From: Thysanoteuthis rhombus
Taxonomy: Eukaryota; Mollusca; Cephalopoda; Oegopsida; Thysanoteuthidae
Direction of reading: 5' to 3'
DNA length: 64,000 nucleotides
Assembly (NCBI GenBank): GCA_963457665.1
Contig: OY735202.1
Span: forward strand, 47,528,901 to 47,592,900
Made by a program: the position numbers and the translations under genes. This document shows, one piece after another, positions 37,036 to 50,099 of the stretch (position 1 is the first letter of the stretch; every line of letters starts with the position of its first letter). The notes beneath the pieces are model-generated. The model had not been told where the DNA came from, did not search any database, and was given only the letters and a program-made list of their open reading frames with translations.

Positions 37036-37150
37036 ATTCTTCTTCTTCTTCTTCTTCTTCTTCTTCTTCTTCTTCTTCTTCTTCTTCTCCTCCTCCTCCT
37101 CCTCCTCCTCCTTCTTATTCCTATTCTTTGTATTCTTCGTATTCTTCTTC
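37036..37150. repeat. (TTC)n-(CTC)n microsatellite
   Basis: About 50 bp of TTC units, then CTC units, then degenerate TTC. Long homopyrimidine DNA of this type can form triplexes; that is general knowledge. Confidence 0.96.
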
Positions 37151-37159
37151 GATGGTAAA

Positions 37160-37262
37160 AGCATCGCTACATTGAAGCAGCTACCCTATCGGTGGCAGGT
37201 TCGATTCCAGCCGTAGCTTCATTTTCTTCAATTGTTTTTTTTTCTATTTACGTTGTCTAAAT
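37160..37262 (+). mobile_element. SINE-like element, family B, copy 2
   Basis: CGGTGGCAGGTTCGATTCCA contains a perfect B box, followed by CTTCATTTTCTTCAATTG and ATTTACGTTG, as at 5388-5462. Confidence 0.5.
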
Positions 37263-37356
37263 TGAGTGATAAACCAATCGTGTAACGACGAGAGATCATT
37301 TCAAAGAAGTTTCTATATGATATAACGCAATTTATAATTCATATACACATACGAGT

Positions 37357-37358
<2 letters not shown>

Positions 37359-37398
<40 letters not shown>

Positions 37399-37455
37399 AG
37401 AGAGAGAGAGAGAGAGAGAGGGGGGAGTGAGAGGGATAGGGAGGGAGAGAGATAG
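37359..37455. repeat. (AT)n-(GA)n compound microsatellite
   Basis: About 35 bp of AT units pass into GA units and a G-rich purine tract. Confidence 0.95.
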
Positions 37456-37459
37456 ATTT

Positions 37460-37560
37460 ATATTTTTATTTGTTATACATACAATACAAAAATTGCAGTA
37501 ATAGTTTTCACTCTGAGTAGAAATTAGAATGGAGTTTGACCCTGCAACCATCAGTCTTGT
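37460..37560 (-). mobile_element. SINE-like element, family A, copy 2
   Basis: The plus strand reads TACAAAAATTGCAGTAATAG, then GAGTTTGACCCTGCAACC, the inverse of the copy at 16722-16830. It sits between two compound arrays of opposite strand composition. Confidence 0.55.
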
Positions 37561-37582
37561 CTTTCTTCTGATTCCCCCCTTT

Positions 37583-37788
<206 letters not shown>

Positions 37789-37799
37789 TTCTTCTTGCC

Positions 37800-38950
37800 G
37801 ACCCCTTTATTTATTTCTATCTTTGATTTATATCTGTTCTTTTTTTCACTCCCTTTCATCTTTCGTTCCCTGCATTTCCTTCACACAATCTCGGGTGTCT
37901 TTTCCACTCAATGAATGTCCTTATCTTCACCCAACCCCCCTAGTTCCGTCTTTCACATTCCTTGTTTCGTCCATCCATTTATTTCGATCAGACTACAGGA
38001 GCACAACCAGTACAAGGTCGTTCAAATTAACCATAGAGCTATATTCTTTCCCTGTTTCGACCATTCAATTCTTTTACATCTTGTTCCAGAGTTTTTTCTC
38101 AGCGCGTGACGTAACAGCGTAGCCACATTTCATCAATGCACACATGTCCTTGGGCGATTCTCTGGATGTATATGTGTGTGTGTGTGCACTCACACGCATA
38201 TGCATAATCCGACACACATTCATTGTTATATATACGTATACATTTTTCTTTTTTTTTTTGTTAAATACATCAATTAATCTGATTATTTATTTAATTTCCT
38301 GTGGTTGATGCGAATTCCTTCTATTTGGGTCAAATATCAACATCTGCATTTGTGTGGATTTTTCTTATTCTTTGAAGATGCTAATTGCCTGAAATACACA
38401 TTTACTGTAAACAAACTCTCGCGATAATTAGGAAAAAGCAAGGAATTTGTAAAAAAAAAAGAAGGGTATAATTCTTTCCTAGAGCATCACTAAAGAATCC
38501 TAAGGAGCACGAATAACCAAGGAATGTAATGTGATACTTTAAATAATCTGTCTAACAACAAAAATAGTTATGTATCTTTATTACCAATTTTTGGTTTGTC
38601 TGTCTGCCATCATTTTTTTTTTGTCGTTTTTTTCCCATTTAATCAACGACCATTAAGTAAGTAACATTGGAATTGCAAGAATAAACTTCTGGTAGAATTT
38701 GAACTTGACGTAACAAACTACATAGCCACATTTATAAATGCAAGTACGTCCTTGGGAAATTCTGTGTGTTTATATGTGTGCATACTCATACACATATGTA
38801 TACTCAGACGTACATTTATTGTTATATATACGTATACATATTTTTAAATATACCAATTAATCTGATCATTATACTGATTTCTTTTATTTATAATAGCAGT
38901 ATTAGGTGTAATAGTTTTAGGTTCCTTGGATGAAACATGTGATTATTAAT
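37800..38950. other. No gene recognised; a weak internal duplication
   Basis: The block near 38105-38255 (GCCACATTTCATCAATGCAC, TGTCCTTGGG, ATTGTTATATATACGTATAC) recurs near 38722-38838 (GCCACATTTATAAATGCAAG, CGTCCTTGGG, ATTGTTATATATACGTATAC), a direct repeat about 610 bp apart. Confidence 0.6.
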
Positions 38951-38956
38951 ACCTTT

Positions 38957-39462
<506 letters not shown>

Positions 39463-39685
39463 ACTTAAATTTTGGCTCCACACGCAGACCCAGTTGGCTA
39501 AAAAAAAAAAAAACAACTCTTTCAAGGGATTAATTAAAGGACATCAACAATCACCAACCAATTCGCAGAACTATTTGATGAGCTTAATGTTTGTGGAAGA
39601 AACACAGATATCCAGTCAACAGATAAGCGACTTCACCCGAATCCTCTCTGATTTTAAAGGCGTGGATAATGGGGTGGCACATTTC

Positions 39686-39972
39686 ATTCCTGCCACTCCC
39701 TGCCATTCCTCACCACTTCTTAGTACAATAAGCTCAAAAACATAAACAAACCCCCGGCCATTCTCTGCCACTTCTTAATACTAGTAGTTCAAAACGATAA
39801 AGAAACTCCCTGCCATTCCCTGCCACTTAATACTACCGGTACTCAAACATGAACGAACTCCCTGCTATTCCATGCCACACGTTTCATTAACGTTAATAGT
39901 ATCAAGAAGTGTCAGGAATATTTTTTGCATCGATATATTTTATCAACGTGTGGCAGGGAGTGGCAGGGATGG
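39686..39972. mobile_element. TIR element with internal tandem repeats of the same string
   Basis: The left end ATTCCTGCCACTCCCTGCCA and the right end TGGCAGGGAGTGGCAGGGAT are inverted copies. Between them about 58 bp units carry CTGCCATTCYCTGCCACTT and AATACTA-TAG-TCAAAA two to three times in the left half. The right half lacks them. The superfamily is unknown; there is no open frame. Confidence 0.6.
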
Positions 39973-40249
39973 AACTGAAAAAAAAACTGCGTAAATTATG
40001 CCTACTGATGCAGTCCAGTCACGTTTTATTGTACTGTTGTAGCTTTTTATGCACAGATTCAATAACAGAAATTTGGAGGTTTTGTTTTTCCATTTGATAT
40101 AAATAAATAACTTGAAGCAAAAATTAAGAGATGCCTGCCAGCCAAAGGAGTTTACAGTTACTAAGGACCGTCAATTAATTTTTCTGCTTTGTTACCTGGT
40201 TTTCAATATTTTTGGCTGGGAAAAAGGAGGAAATTTTACACCGTGAGTG

Positions 40250-40581
40250 TTGGAAGAAAAGGAAGGCGAACAAGAGTAGAGAGAGGAGGGGATGCAGATG
40301 AACAAAGACAAAAAAGAAATGACTTTAATACGTATCATTACACACATTCTCTTATAGATTTACTCCTGACCATATGTGGATGTTTAAACAAAAAAAGAAA
40401 GAAAGAAAGAGAGTGGAAAGACGGAAATAAACAAGAGAATACGAGTGATATGAAGGAGTAAAAACAAAAAGAAAGGAAGAAAAAAGAAAGATAGAAAAAA
40501 GTGCATCAGAAACAAAGAATACACATGAAAAAGAAGAAATAAGGTAACAGTGAGTAGTAACAACGGTACATGAGAGGAGGG

Positions 40582-40623
<42 letters not shown>

Positions 40624-40660
40624 ATCGGGAAGGGGAATGAAATGAATAAGGAAAAAAAGT

Positions 40661-40708
<48 letters not shown>

Positions 40709-40860
40709 AAAAAAGATAATAGAAGTAAAAACAAATAGAAAGAAACTAAGAAAACCATACATCAGAGAGAGGGGGATAGACAGACAGACAGACAGACAGA
40801 GACAGTGAAAAAAAAAGAAAGGAGTAAAAGGAGGTGTAGTGATGGCGGGAAAAGACTGAT
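40250..40860. repeat. Long purine-biased tract with (GAAA)n and (GA)n
   Basis: The plus strand is mainly A and G for about 600 bp, with GA units at 40589-40620, GAAA units at 40662-40710 and CAGA units at 40778-40800. The 174-codon minus frame is low-complexity Ser-Leu-Phe and is rejected as a gene. Confidence 0.85.
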
Positions 40861-41624
40861 AGAGAGTGGAACGCAAGATGAAAGAAAAATGTCAAGGAAA
40901 AAGAGACGCCATATTGCCGCAAAACTGATTGTTAGATGCGACAGATGTTAATCTTTCATTCGGAAAGGTGCACGTTGTTTTCCATGTGTTCTTGTCTGAA
41001 ACCGGTGGTGATTACGCAAAGCAGGAAAATGCTGGAAGAGGATGGAGAAAAAAAAAGGAAGTCCGGTCGATCAAATGAATTAATCATTTCAAGCACGACT
41101 GAGCACTGCCTGAAAAATAATTATAGTCTAGAGAAGAAAAAAAAAAACGAGGAGAAAGAAAAAAGTCAATTTTGGCCAGAAAGAAAAGCAGGTCATCCCA
41201 AGGTCAGCAAAAAAATTTTGAAATAAGCAAAAAAAAAAAATGAATTTTTTTTTCATTAAATTTCTCCGTGGAAAAAAAAAAGCTTACAAAGGTTTCATGG
41301 AGACGAATGCTAGAGAAGATTGCTTTTGAGAAAATCATCAGATATTCCATATCAGAGTTAATTATGACGAGGATATTATCGAGTTTAAATCATGGCTAAG
41401 AAATTAGAGATTAGACTGTCAGGCTAAGAAATTATTTCATTAGTAATGAATGAGTTATTTTCGGCTTGAATGTAGTTGTCTAGGAATATGTAATATGTAA
41501 TACGCAACATTTCTACGATGTAGGCATCAACAGAACTAACTGATAAATGTTTAATGAACAGATAGAGGAATAAGTAGATCGAAATATTGGAAATCTGATA
41601 GATTTATGTACATATACACACACA

Positions 41625-41627
<3 letters not shown>

Positions 41628-41699
<72 letters not shown>

Positions 41700-41714
41700 T
41701 TTGTTTGTTTGTTT
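41628..41714. repeat. (AC)-(AT)n-(GT)n-(GTTT)n compound microsatellite
   Basis: A short CA run, AT units, GT units, then GTTT units. Confidence 0.96.
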
Positions 41715-41814
41715 TGTGGATGTGAGGTAATCCGTCAGAATGTTGATGAAAGTGACGATTGGAAAGTGAAACGAAAAAGCAGATGTTACATCTCAATGAT
41801 TTTTATTATCACTG

Positions 41815-42760
41815 GGCATGTTGCGATGCATTTCGACGGTTGCCAGCCATCTTCTTCAAAGAAACTTGCAGCAATGCAGAGAAAATTGAGCTGTTCACAT
41901 GTTTGAGGTTTAGTGAAGAAATGGAGATATTTCTGTGTCATGGGTTGTGTAGTTGGAGCAGGAGAGTGGGTGTTAGTATCTGCGTTGGTGAAGTCTGAAA
42001 TAAGAAGCGTCTGTGAGTGTTGGGCTCGTATTTGATAATAAGGGTCAGTGAAGGAAGAGGTCAGGATGAAAATAGTCAGTTCTCAAGAAAGGTTAGTTTG
42101 AATGTTTTTTTTTTACAATGAAGGGGTAGTGTCTTGCATTTAATGGATGTGTGGTGACATGTGTGGGATGGGTGGAAAAAGGTGTTAGTTTCTCAACGAT
42201 TTCAGCTGATGGTGGATGAGGCTTCTTTTCGTCTTCTTAAAGGGCTGAAATGCGTATGCTTATACTATTTCCTAAATTGACAGATGAGCATCAACCTATT
42301 CCACGTATGTTGATGGTTTTATGTAATTCTGTTTCGAAATCAATGCATTTAGAGGGTTTGCAATCTGGAAGTGTCAATAACTGTGTCATCGTATTACACT
42401 GAGATTTAAGGGCTGCTTCGGCACATCTGCATATTGATGAGTAGTGAATATTTTTGATAAGGTAGGCTTTGTAAAAGTTGATATTGTGGTAGCGTTTATT
42501 TCTATGTTCAAACAGGATGTTTGTCTTTTCATCCTTTTTCAGGGCTCCCATACGTTCATATATTTTTTTCTCAAGAGGTCTCGATGTCTTTCAAGTGTAG
42601 ATTTTGTCGCAGTCCTTGCACAGAATTTCGGGCGTTGGGTTTTGTGTTGTGGTTTGTTTACTAAATATTTGATGGTTGTTCAGGCGTTGGTGGTAACGAT
42701 TGCTCAGATTGGAACTGAGGTTGGTGGTGGTTGTGTTGGCAGGTAATGTGATGCGTCCAA
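41815..42760 (-). mobile_element. Penelope-like element fragment with GIY-YIG segment
   Basis: The minus strand reads ILCKDCDKIYT, RPLEKKIYERMGALKKDEKT, NILFEHRNKRYHNINFYKAY and EAALKSQCNTMTQ. This fits the GIY-YIG endonuclease pattern C-x2-C-x3-Y-x-G-x-T-GR-L-x-R-x2-EH, ending with the EAAL block, as in the C-terminal domain of many PLE polyproteins. An AC-rich linker and a 3' box (GAAGAAGATGGCTGG, CGTCGAAATGC) follow at 41862-41821. It is broken in several places. A LINE-type GIY-YIG is less likely. Confidence 0.65.
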
Positions 42761-42862
42761 TTGTGGTGTTGTTATCATGTTTATCTTGTTTGGTGTTAGT
42801 TCTGTGGATCTTATAAGCTTTCCTTTTTGCGTTGTTTATGAAGTGTCGTGTGTAATGGAGTG

Positions 42863-42865
<3 letters not shown>

Positions 42866-42917
<52 letters not shown>
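42866..42917. repeat. (AT)n microsatellite
   Basis: About 50 bp of perfect AT units. Confidence 0.96.
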
Positions 42918-42918
<1 letters not shown>

Positions 42919-43156
42919 GCATACGTATATATTGTCGTTTAATCATTTGTATAATATCTTTCACGTTTGTCCACAACAGATCAATGTTGATCTTTTCTTT
43001 TTGAGTTATCCCTCGCATTGATCTTTCCACGGATGTCTGTGCGATTCCAAGTTAGTTTTTACTTTGTTTTCTCAATTTCCACAAATCGAATCCGTAAGTC
43101 ATAGCCGATATAATACATCCATTGTCTACTTCACACTTTAGACACTATGGTATAGC

Positions 43157-43158
<2 letters not shown>

Positions 43159-43225
<67 letters not shown>

Positions 43226-43244
43226 ATATATATATATATATATA
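43159..43244. repeat. (CT)n-(AT)n compound microsatellite
   Basis: About 62 bp of CT units, then about 22 bp of AT units. Confidence 0.96.
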
Positions 43245-43249
43245 AATAT

Positions 43250-45740
43250 GTGGGTGGGTGTAACATCTGTTAGTTGGTGTGTGTTTTTGTGCATGGGTGC
43301 GTAAAAAGAGAAGGCGAAATAAATTGGAAGATATTGAGTGATTGAAGTAGCTCGATGGTCAATATTGTTTAAAAGATATTTGCTAATTTCATCCTCGTTT
43401 AGTACAATGCCACAAGTGTGGGTCACTCAGTGAGTATCGGACAATGATCTGCTTGACTAGTTGACACTGTTGAACAACAAGACGTCCCAATCCAGAACCA
43501 CCCCACATGGTAGACTGATTCAAAATAGTGCATGTGAAAACTACACCCAGTTTTCTTGTCATATTCGAATTCTGTTTTCTGTCGCTGTTGTAGTAATCGT
43601 TGTTTTGTTTTTGTTTGTTTGTCCATTTTTTTTGTTTTTGTTTTTTTTTCTTGGAGTGGGGGGAGTACATTTTATTTATAAATATGCAAGAAATGAACCC
43701 GTAGATTGATTCAGTTATTGGATAAATTTTGATCTGATATTTTTACTGTTGAAATCGTTTTGGAGAACTTTGAGAGCATTTTCTTTCTGCTTCCGCAAAA
43801 AAATAACATTTTTTGCGAAAATCAAAAAGAAACATTTTAGATGTTGTATCTAAGGGGTTACTCATGCTAATTTCCAGGATCTAGGCCTAGGATCCGGTTG
43901 CACCGACTCAAGATTGAAAGACTAAAAGAACTAATTGCACTGAAAAAAAGAACTCAAAAAATATTTTGAAACACAGTTTTCAGAGAATGCCCAATGGAGT
44001 ACTTGTGCAAATTTGCAAAGTTCTGGACCAAATGGTATAACACGATGAAAAAAAGGAGAATATTTCGCCACTTGGCTAATTGCTCGGATAGTGGCTCGGT
44101 GATTCAATACTTAAACTTAATTTACTACACTTTCAAAAACCAAGGGACGCGTCCAAGATTTAAATTTCTCCATACTCCAGATTCATACACGTTGTCTTTC
44201 ACATCACACAAAATCTAGTTAATCGCAATAGTTTAATAAATTCTGATATACACTAAACCTCGAGGACAATAAATCATAAACCCTGAAGTCCAAAACATGA
44301 CGTGTATTATAAAAGAAAATTAAAACATCCCAAATAGAATTTTTCACAAAAGGCTCAATTTTTCTATGTCAGTTGACTGCTCAATCAGAAAATTTCTCAC
44401 AGAAACTGTTTCCAAATATTACACTGTATCCACTGAGTCGGTATAATAGATTGGATACCTATCACCAAAGGTTTTGACCGAACAGTTTGCACTTCGGGAT
44501 AAGCCACGGCTAATAATGGTACTATATATATATATATATATATAGATATATATATATCACACTATCTTTTGGGAATTATTTATGTATATTGAAACTGGAG
44601 TTCTGTTACCTTATACGAGAAGATTAGTAAAACATTTGAAAGATGCTCCGAGCGAATACTACACAATGAGTTAACTTATGGATGCGTCTCCATGTATATT
44701 CATATATTTATACTAATACTTGATCTTTTTGTTTGATTGTCCGTGCCTCTTCCACGCTAGAACTACAAGGCCTATCGACCCAATATTTGGTATGGAGAAT
44801 TTTTTTTTAAATTGTCTTCCCACATAAACCGAGCTTTGTTTCTAAACATCAGAAATAATTATTCTTTATCCGAGGATTTTTGTCATGATTTTTGGCACAC
44901 ATACGATGAAATCATTTTTTTTTTTTTGGTCATATTTCACTTTTTGACAATGAAAAAGTTGATAACAGTAAAAGTAATATTGTCTCAGTTCGCAGGTGTG
45001 TTTGTTTCTCCCTTTACTCCTCCTCTTTTCTCCGTGACAAATTAAGCCTAAATTATGTCATAGTGGAGAAGTGAACCGTAAGTACACATGACTGTGTTTA
45101 TTACTGCTAAATCAGGTCATTTTTTTATGATAAAATTGAAAATGGCTATTTTATTTTTTGGTGGGTTGTTAAGTATTGTAAACCATTATTAGTAATTTTA
45201 ACTACTATTTACTGTCATCTTAATTTTTCCAGACTATTTTTTTTTATCAGAACTTGAGTAAGGCCATCAATCTACGACAGTGGGTAAACAGTTCCGATGG
45301 GAGGTAACAATTTAGGTCTCTGTGTAAATTTTCTCTTTGCTGTGTTGGGTAAGAAAAAATGATGAACATATTTTTCAATGTATTGTCAACTTTGAAGTTA
45401 TGTATTCCCCGGGAAACGCTGAGTATCTCTACATGTATATGCATACAATATCAGTATGATTCTCACACGCCAGTACACATATGTATCAATGCAAGCTCAC
45501 TTGATATGTACGAATGCGTGTGATTATTCTTGTAGCTTGGCTTCAAAAGCGCACATCGTTGCAGAAAGTGCCATTAGTAGACTTAGACGTGTCATGTCTC
45601 CGGGCTGTACAAAACGTGGGAACCTTAATTATACCTACAGCTAAAGACAATTACCATTTTCGTCACTTACTTTACTTTTACTATTTTTGCATACTTTTCA
45701 AATAGATTGTTGCGTCTCTAGATTTTAATCTTCTGTTTTG
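43250..45740. other. No gene recognised
   Basis: A short (TA)n run lies at 44522-44558. Open frames at 43389-43709, 43994-44218 and 44812-45045 have no motif, splice support or match in the window. Confidence 0.35.
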
Positions 45741-45746
45741 TAACAG

Positions 45747-45915
45747 ATCTTCTTCTTCTTCTTCTTCTTCTTCTTCTTCTTCTTCTTCTTCTTCTTCTTC
45801 TTCTTCTACTTTTTATTCTTCTCCTCCTCCTCCCCTTCCTCCTCCTCCTCTTCCTCCTCCTCCTTCTTCTTATTCTCCCCCCCCCTGCTTCTTCTTCTTC
45901 TTCTTTTTCTCCCCC
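45747..45915. repeat. (TTC)n-(TCC)n homopyrimidine array
   Basis: About 60 bp of TTC units, then mixed TCC and TTC blocks to 45915. The minus-strand Arg-Lys-Glu open frames come from this array. Confidence 0.96.
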
Positions 45916-46164
45916 TCCCCGTGCAGGGTGACCGCTGTAAGGCATAACTGAAAGAATGTGAATGCAGACGAAGAAAGTGCAAAGTTTCTCGTTTTTGTTT
46001 TTGTTTTTTTGTTCTTTTTTTCTCGGCATTTCTTCGTGGCTTGTGATCTTCCACTTCGACTGTGAATAATGGCTATCTTATTTAGGACTGAAGTTTGAAA
46101 AAGAAATTTTTTTTAAATCATGCAATTACGTTTGTTTTTTCTAGTCATAATAAGTGATAAAATT

Positions 46165-46300
46165 TAAATTTTCAGCCCTCCAGCTCCGTTGATGCGATTG
46201 TGCGTGTCATACATATATACATAGCTATCAAGCCAAACTCGAAAACTGAAGAAACCTGTGCTGACAGTCTTGGTGATAGATTTGGGGTGACGATTTCTAT
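46165..46300 (+). repeat. R450 repeat, copy 3 (last third only)
   Basis: TTCAGCCCTCCAGCTCCGTT, ATACATAGCTATCAAGCC, CGAAAACTGAAGAAACC and CTGACAGTCTTGGTGATAG match the end of 15112-15575. Confidence 0.7.
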
Positions 46301-48100
46301 CTGTAAAAATGATTATTTTGTACCTCAGAACTTAAAAAATACGAAGAAACTACCAATCAAAATGTTGTAGTTACGTGGCTTCCAAATCTTGTAAAATCAC
46401 TCTCCATTTTGCCTTCTTAAACTCCGTCACTTATCAGGCTGAAATTTCAAGTAATATTGTTAATAAGGTTCATTCCACTAAGGAAGGTAAATATATATGC
46501 CAATTGGCACATGAACAAGAACAGAACAGTCAATAACTGAACAACCTTAAAGTCAAAATTTGAAGTCATGTAAAAAATTCCATCAAATAATAAACATGGT
46601 CAGAATATATTCTATTTAAGACTTCACTGGCGTTTCACACGGGAAAATAGAGTAAACAGCTATAAAAGTCTAGATTCTTTAGAAATTATCAATAAACTAT
46701 AACTGTCGAAATAAAATCCCCAGAAGCACGAAAAAGCCTTTTCCAAAAATGAAAAAGAAAATTTAGAAGGGGTCTTTTGGAGTACTGATGCCAATTTTCA
46801 AGTCTGTAGACAAAACGGTACGGCCAGGAACGCTGGAGCATACAAACAATTTGAAGCCAGTGTTACTGACAGAGCTGGGTAAATACATGTAATAGACAAC
46901 TCAATGACCCGTTGGGCCGCCCCCTTGAGAGAGAATTATTGCAATCCTATGTCACCAGAATCAATAAGGGGAATAATCAATAACGGGGATAAAGAGTTAG
47001 AGGAGAGCAAGATTTGAGTTTATACCTCAGAGATGACCAGCAACTCGCTTACAGTTTAATGTTTACAAGGGTGGATCAATAATTCTACAGCCTGATACTG
47101 TTAATAGCTGATATCGATCCAACATTACCACTGTGAAATGTTCGATCTATTTGGTTAATGGAGAACTTTTGAATTAAATGAACCGACAAGGAAGGACATT
47201 ATGCAGAAAAATGAATATTTGCTGTGCAAAATAAGTAATGTTTGCATCATTAAGTTATGGACTGTGTAGGTGCAGTTGCCTTAACAGTTAGAGGGACGGA
47301 GAATAAAACTGGCAAACCGAATTCTAATTCTGACGGGGACATTTTGCGTTCACTTTGTAAAGGTATGAATCCTCCCAGTTATGGTCAAATAGCAGGATAG
47401 TTGGATCCACTTATCCCCGTAGGACAGTGAATCTTGGACGTCAGGCTAGTACTCTGGACCCATAAAAACCCACAATTGCTACAAGTAAAGGTTGGGTTAT
47501 CGATATACATACGTAAACAGCTGGTGAATTGGAACCATACGATTCCCGTCTGTAATATAATCTGTTCTCTCGTTTTCTTGCCTAATATTTATCGCTTACC
47601 CGGTCTGAACATAATATCACTATTATTCATTCAATTAGCTGGCTTTCTAATCGTTCGATGATGATTGCAATATACATTAAAACATACACTAAAAAATTTA
47701 GATTAGTTCTACAGATCTGAACACATTGAGCAAACGATACATTATTCAAAGTCTGTGTACTTAAATATCATATTAAACCACTACCTTGCTGCTCGTCAAA
47801 TTCACGATGCAGTGACTAAATGAACGAAAGTGGATATCATTTTTGCAAAAAATGACTCTTGAATGTATCGATGTGTTCGTTGTCAACACGGAATGTTTAA
47901 AATCTGCGACGCTATCTATACAATTCTTGACAACATTTGTTTCCAAATGATCTTCCAACTTAAAACCCGTTGGAACACCCAAAACAAATATAAATAATCA
48001 TTAAATTGAAATAAAGCGAAAAATATTATCCGAAATGCAATTGGAAAATCAAAACGTTATCTGTGTATGAAGTGCATACATTGAGTGTAGGCACTGAATA
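46300..48100. other. No recognised feature
   Basis: Relatively free of simple repeats; no coding open frame and no repeat shared in the window. Confidence 0.35.
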
Positions 48101-48105
48101 GTCTG

Positions 48106-48168
48106 ATTTCTCTCTCTCTCTCTATCTCTATCTCTCTCTCTCTCTCTCCCTCTCTCTCCCTCTCTCTT
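48106..48168. repeat. (CT)n microsatellite, imperfect
   Basis: CT units broken by A and CC. Confidence 0.92.
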
Positions 48169-48635
48169 GTATTCTATTTATTTTCTATCCCGAGAAACGA
48201 TTTTTTTTTAAAAAGGAATAATATGGCGTAACATGACGAATGAAAAAGTATTCTATCTTCGTCTACTCTCTCAATCCTCCCTTCTTTTATGACCGCCGTG
48301 ACCCGATTCAAATTTGGTCTGAACGAAAAAAAAATTGCCATTCATAGAACTGCTGACTTTTATCGCAGTTAACAGAAATAAATGATTCAATTTGATTCTT
48401 TTAGCTCATTTGATGATGTCAGAACGAATGCACCGCCTCGAAATGCAAAATGAAGGAATTGTTGAGATCGTCATTGGAAAAGCCGTAATTTAGTGTTGTT
48501 GTTGTTGTTTTGTTGTCTATAACGTCCCTTCAACATTGAGTAGACAAACTGCTCTACACCAATGATGAAATCCTTTTTTCATAAACTGTGAACACTACTA
48601 TGTATATGTGTACCATTGGAGGAACAGTGTGTCTA

Positions 48636-48665
48636 TCCATCTCTATCTATCTATCTATCTATCTA

Positions 48666-48726
<61 letters not shown>
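48636..48726. repeat. (CTAT)n-(AT)n compound microsatellite
   Basis: About seven CTAT units pass into 58 bp of AT units. Confidence 0.96.
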
Positions 48727-49371
48727 CACTCCTATACTCTTTGGGCACATTCTGTTTCCTCCCACACACGTTTACAATCAATTATGTCGGTATGTCTTGG
48801 ATATGCGACTGAAACATAAGAGCCTTGTTTATAGTATGAATTCACAAGAAAAATGATTGCTGAATGATCTTGGCTTCCGTTAGATTGAACAGGAATCTCG
48901 AACCTTGTGCAATACGAGAGACCGAACTACATAGCTTGTACCAACGTTAGTAAAATTGTTTCAATACTTTTTTTTGCATTGATTACACGTATTATGTTGT
49001 AATCGTTAAGACAGCAAAATCAGCGGACAGGAACTCTTCACATTTTTTTGTATAAGGGATTTTTTTTCAGATTATTTTGTAGATAGCTCATATGTATTGT
49101 TATCATTTTATATTATATGTGGCTACTTTTAAAACCTACTTGATAATAAAAAAAGTGCTTTAATAATGGAGAAATATGAAGTTTAACAAAATCTAATTTT
49201 CCGATGAATTTAAAAAAATTATCTCATTTTTTAAAAATTAAATACAAGTGTTATGCATTTAGATTGTATGGAGTCCTGGAATGCAATTACTCAATCAGCT
49301 CCCTGGTTAGCCTTTAGTTTTCGCTTTTTGGTCGTCCATACCATTCATCACTGGCTAGGCTAAAAAAAATA

Positions 49372-49552
49372 GTTGTAATAGTAATAATAATAATGATAAT
49401 AATAGCAGTGGTGATAATGATAATGATGATTATAGTTGTAATGATAATAATTGAAGTAGTCGTAATTATAATGATAATAGTAGTAGTAATAGTGATAGTC
49501 GTAGTAGTAGCAGTAATGATTATAGTAGTAGTTCTAATAACAATAATGATAT
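49372..49552. repeat. Degenerate trinucleotide tract (AAT/GTA/GAT)
   Basis: About 180 bp of AAT, AGT and GAT triplets mixed without a perfect run. It begins about 130 bp downstream of a LINE tail on the opposite side and may be an aged array. Confidence 0.85.
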
Positions 49553-49564
49553 CTATTTAAAGCA

Positions 49565-49660
49565 AAAATTCTTATTCTGTTTATCTGTATTTGACCTCCA
49601 AGTAGCCGAAATAGTTCATTAAAGCCAGAGGTAAAGAATTGGATACATCCCCTCTTGATA
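49565..49660 (+). repeat. Unnamed dispersed repeat (family GTCTG), partial copy 3
   Basis: TTATTCTGTTTATCTGTA and GACCTCCAAGTAGCCGAAA match the second halves of 12838-13020 and 13873-14010. Confidence 0.45.
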
Positions 49661-49684
49661 AGGTAGTACCTCGGCAAATAATTA

Positions 49685-50036
49685 ACAGCATTAGCAGCAG
49701 CAGCCTTTAAACGTCTGTCATTGCACATAGACCTTCCCAAATATCCAACAGACGTGGTGCCAATATATCCAGAACTAGTCTAAATCGTGACGTCATTTTC
49801 TTTTTGGCGTTCACAATTTCGCTTATGATCTCCGCAGATCCTTTTTATGCGTCGTTATGTTCATCAGTTGTTTGGGATTCTTGCAGCATAGCCTGCCCAT
49901 TACCATTTTAGCTTTCTAATGCATTTATGATATCTCTGGCTCCAGTTTTTCTCTCACACACACCGCTGTTCAATGGGCTTTCCATTGGGATATTGAGCAT
50001 GATCCTCTCTTGTGCACGTTGCATGATTCTCAATAA
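49685..50036 (-). mobile_element. RTE-like LINE, 5'-truncated copy 9
   Basis: The plus strand shows GCAGCAGCCTTTAAACGTCT, ATTACCATTTTAGCTTTC and GCACGTTGCATGATTCTC, all parts of the C-terminal end in reverse. The minus frame reads MQRAQERIMLNIPMESPLNS. The tail is GCA/GCT-like rather than GAT, so it has changed. Confidence 0.8.
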
Positions 50037-50099
50037 ATCATAATTAGATAAAAGCTGATTATAAATGACTAACTTACCCCGTAGAAATTCCAAGGTTGT

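Noticed and set aside
40352-40876. Minus-strand open frame of 174 codons that looks like membrane segments
   Set aside because: Low-complexity Ser-Phe-Leu from a purine-rich tract.
45718-46054. Arg/Lys/Glu-rich minus open frames
   Set aside because: They are the reverse of a TTC/TCC array.
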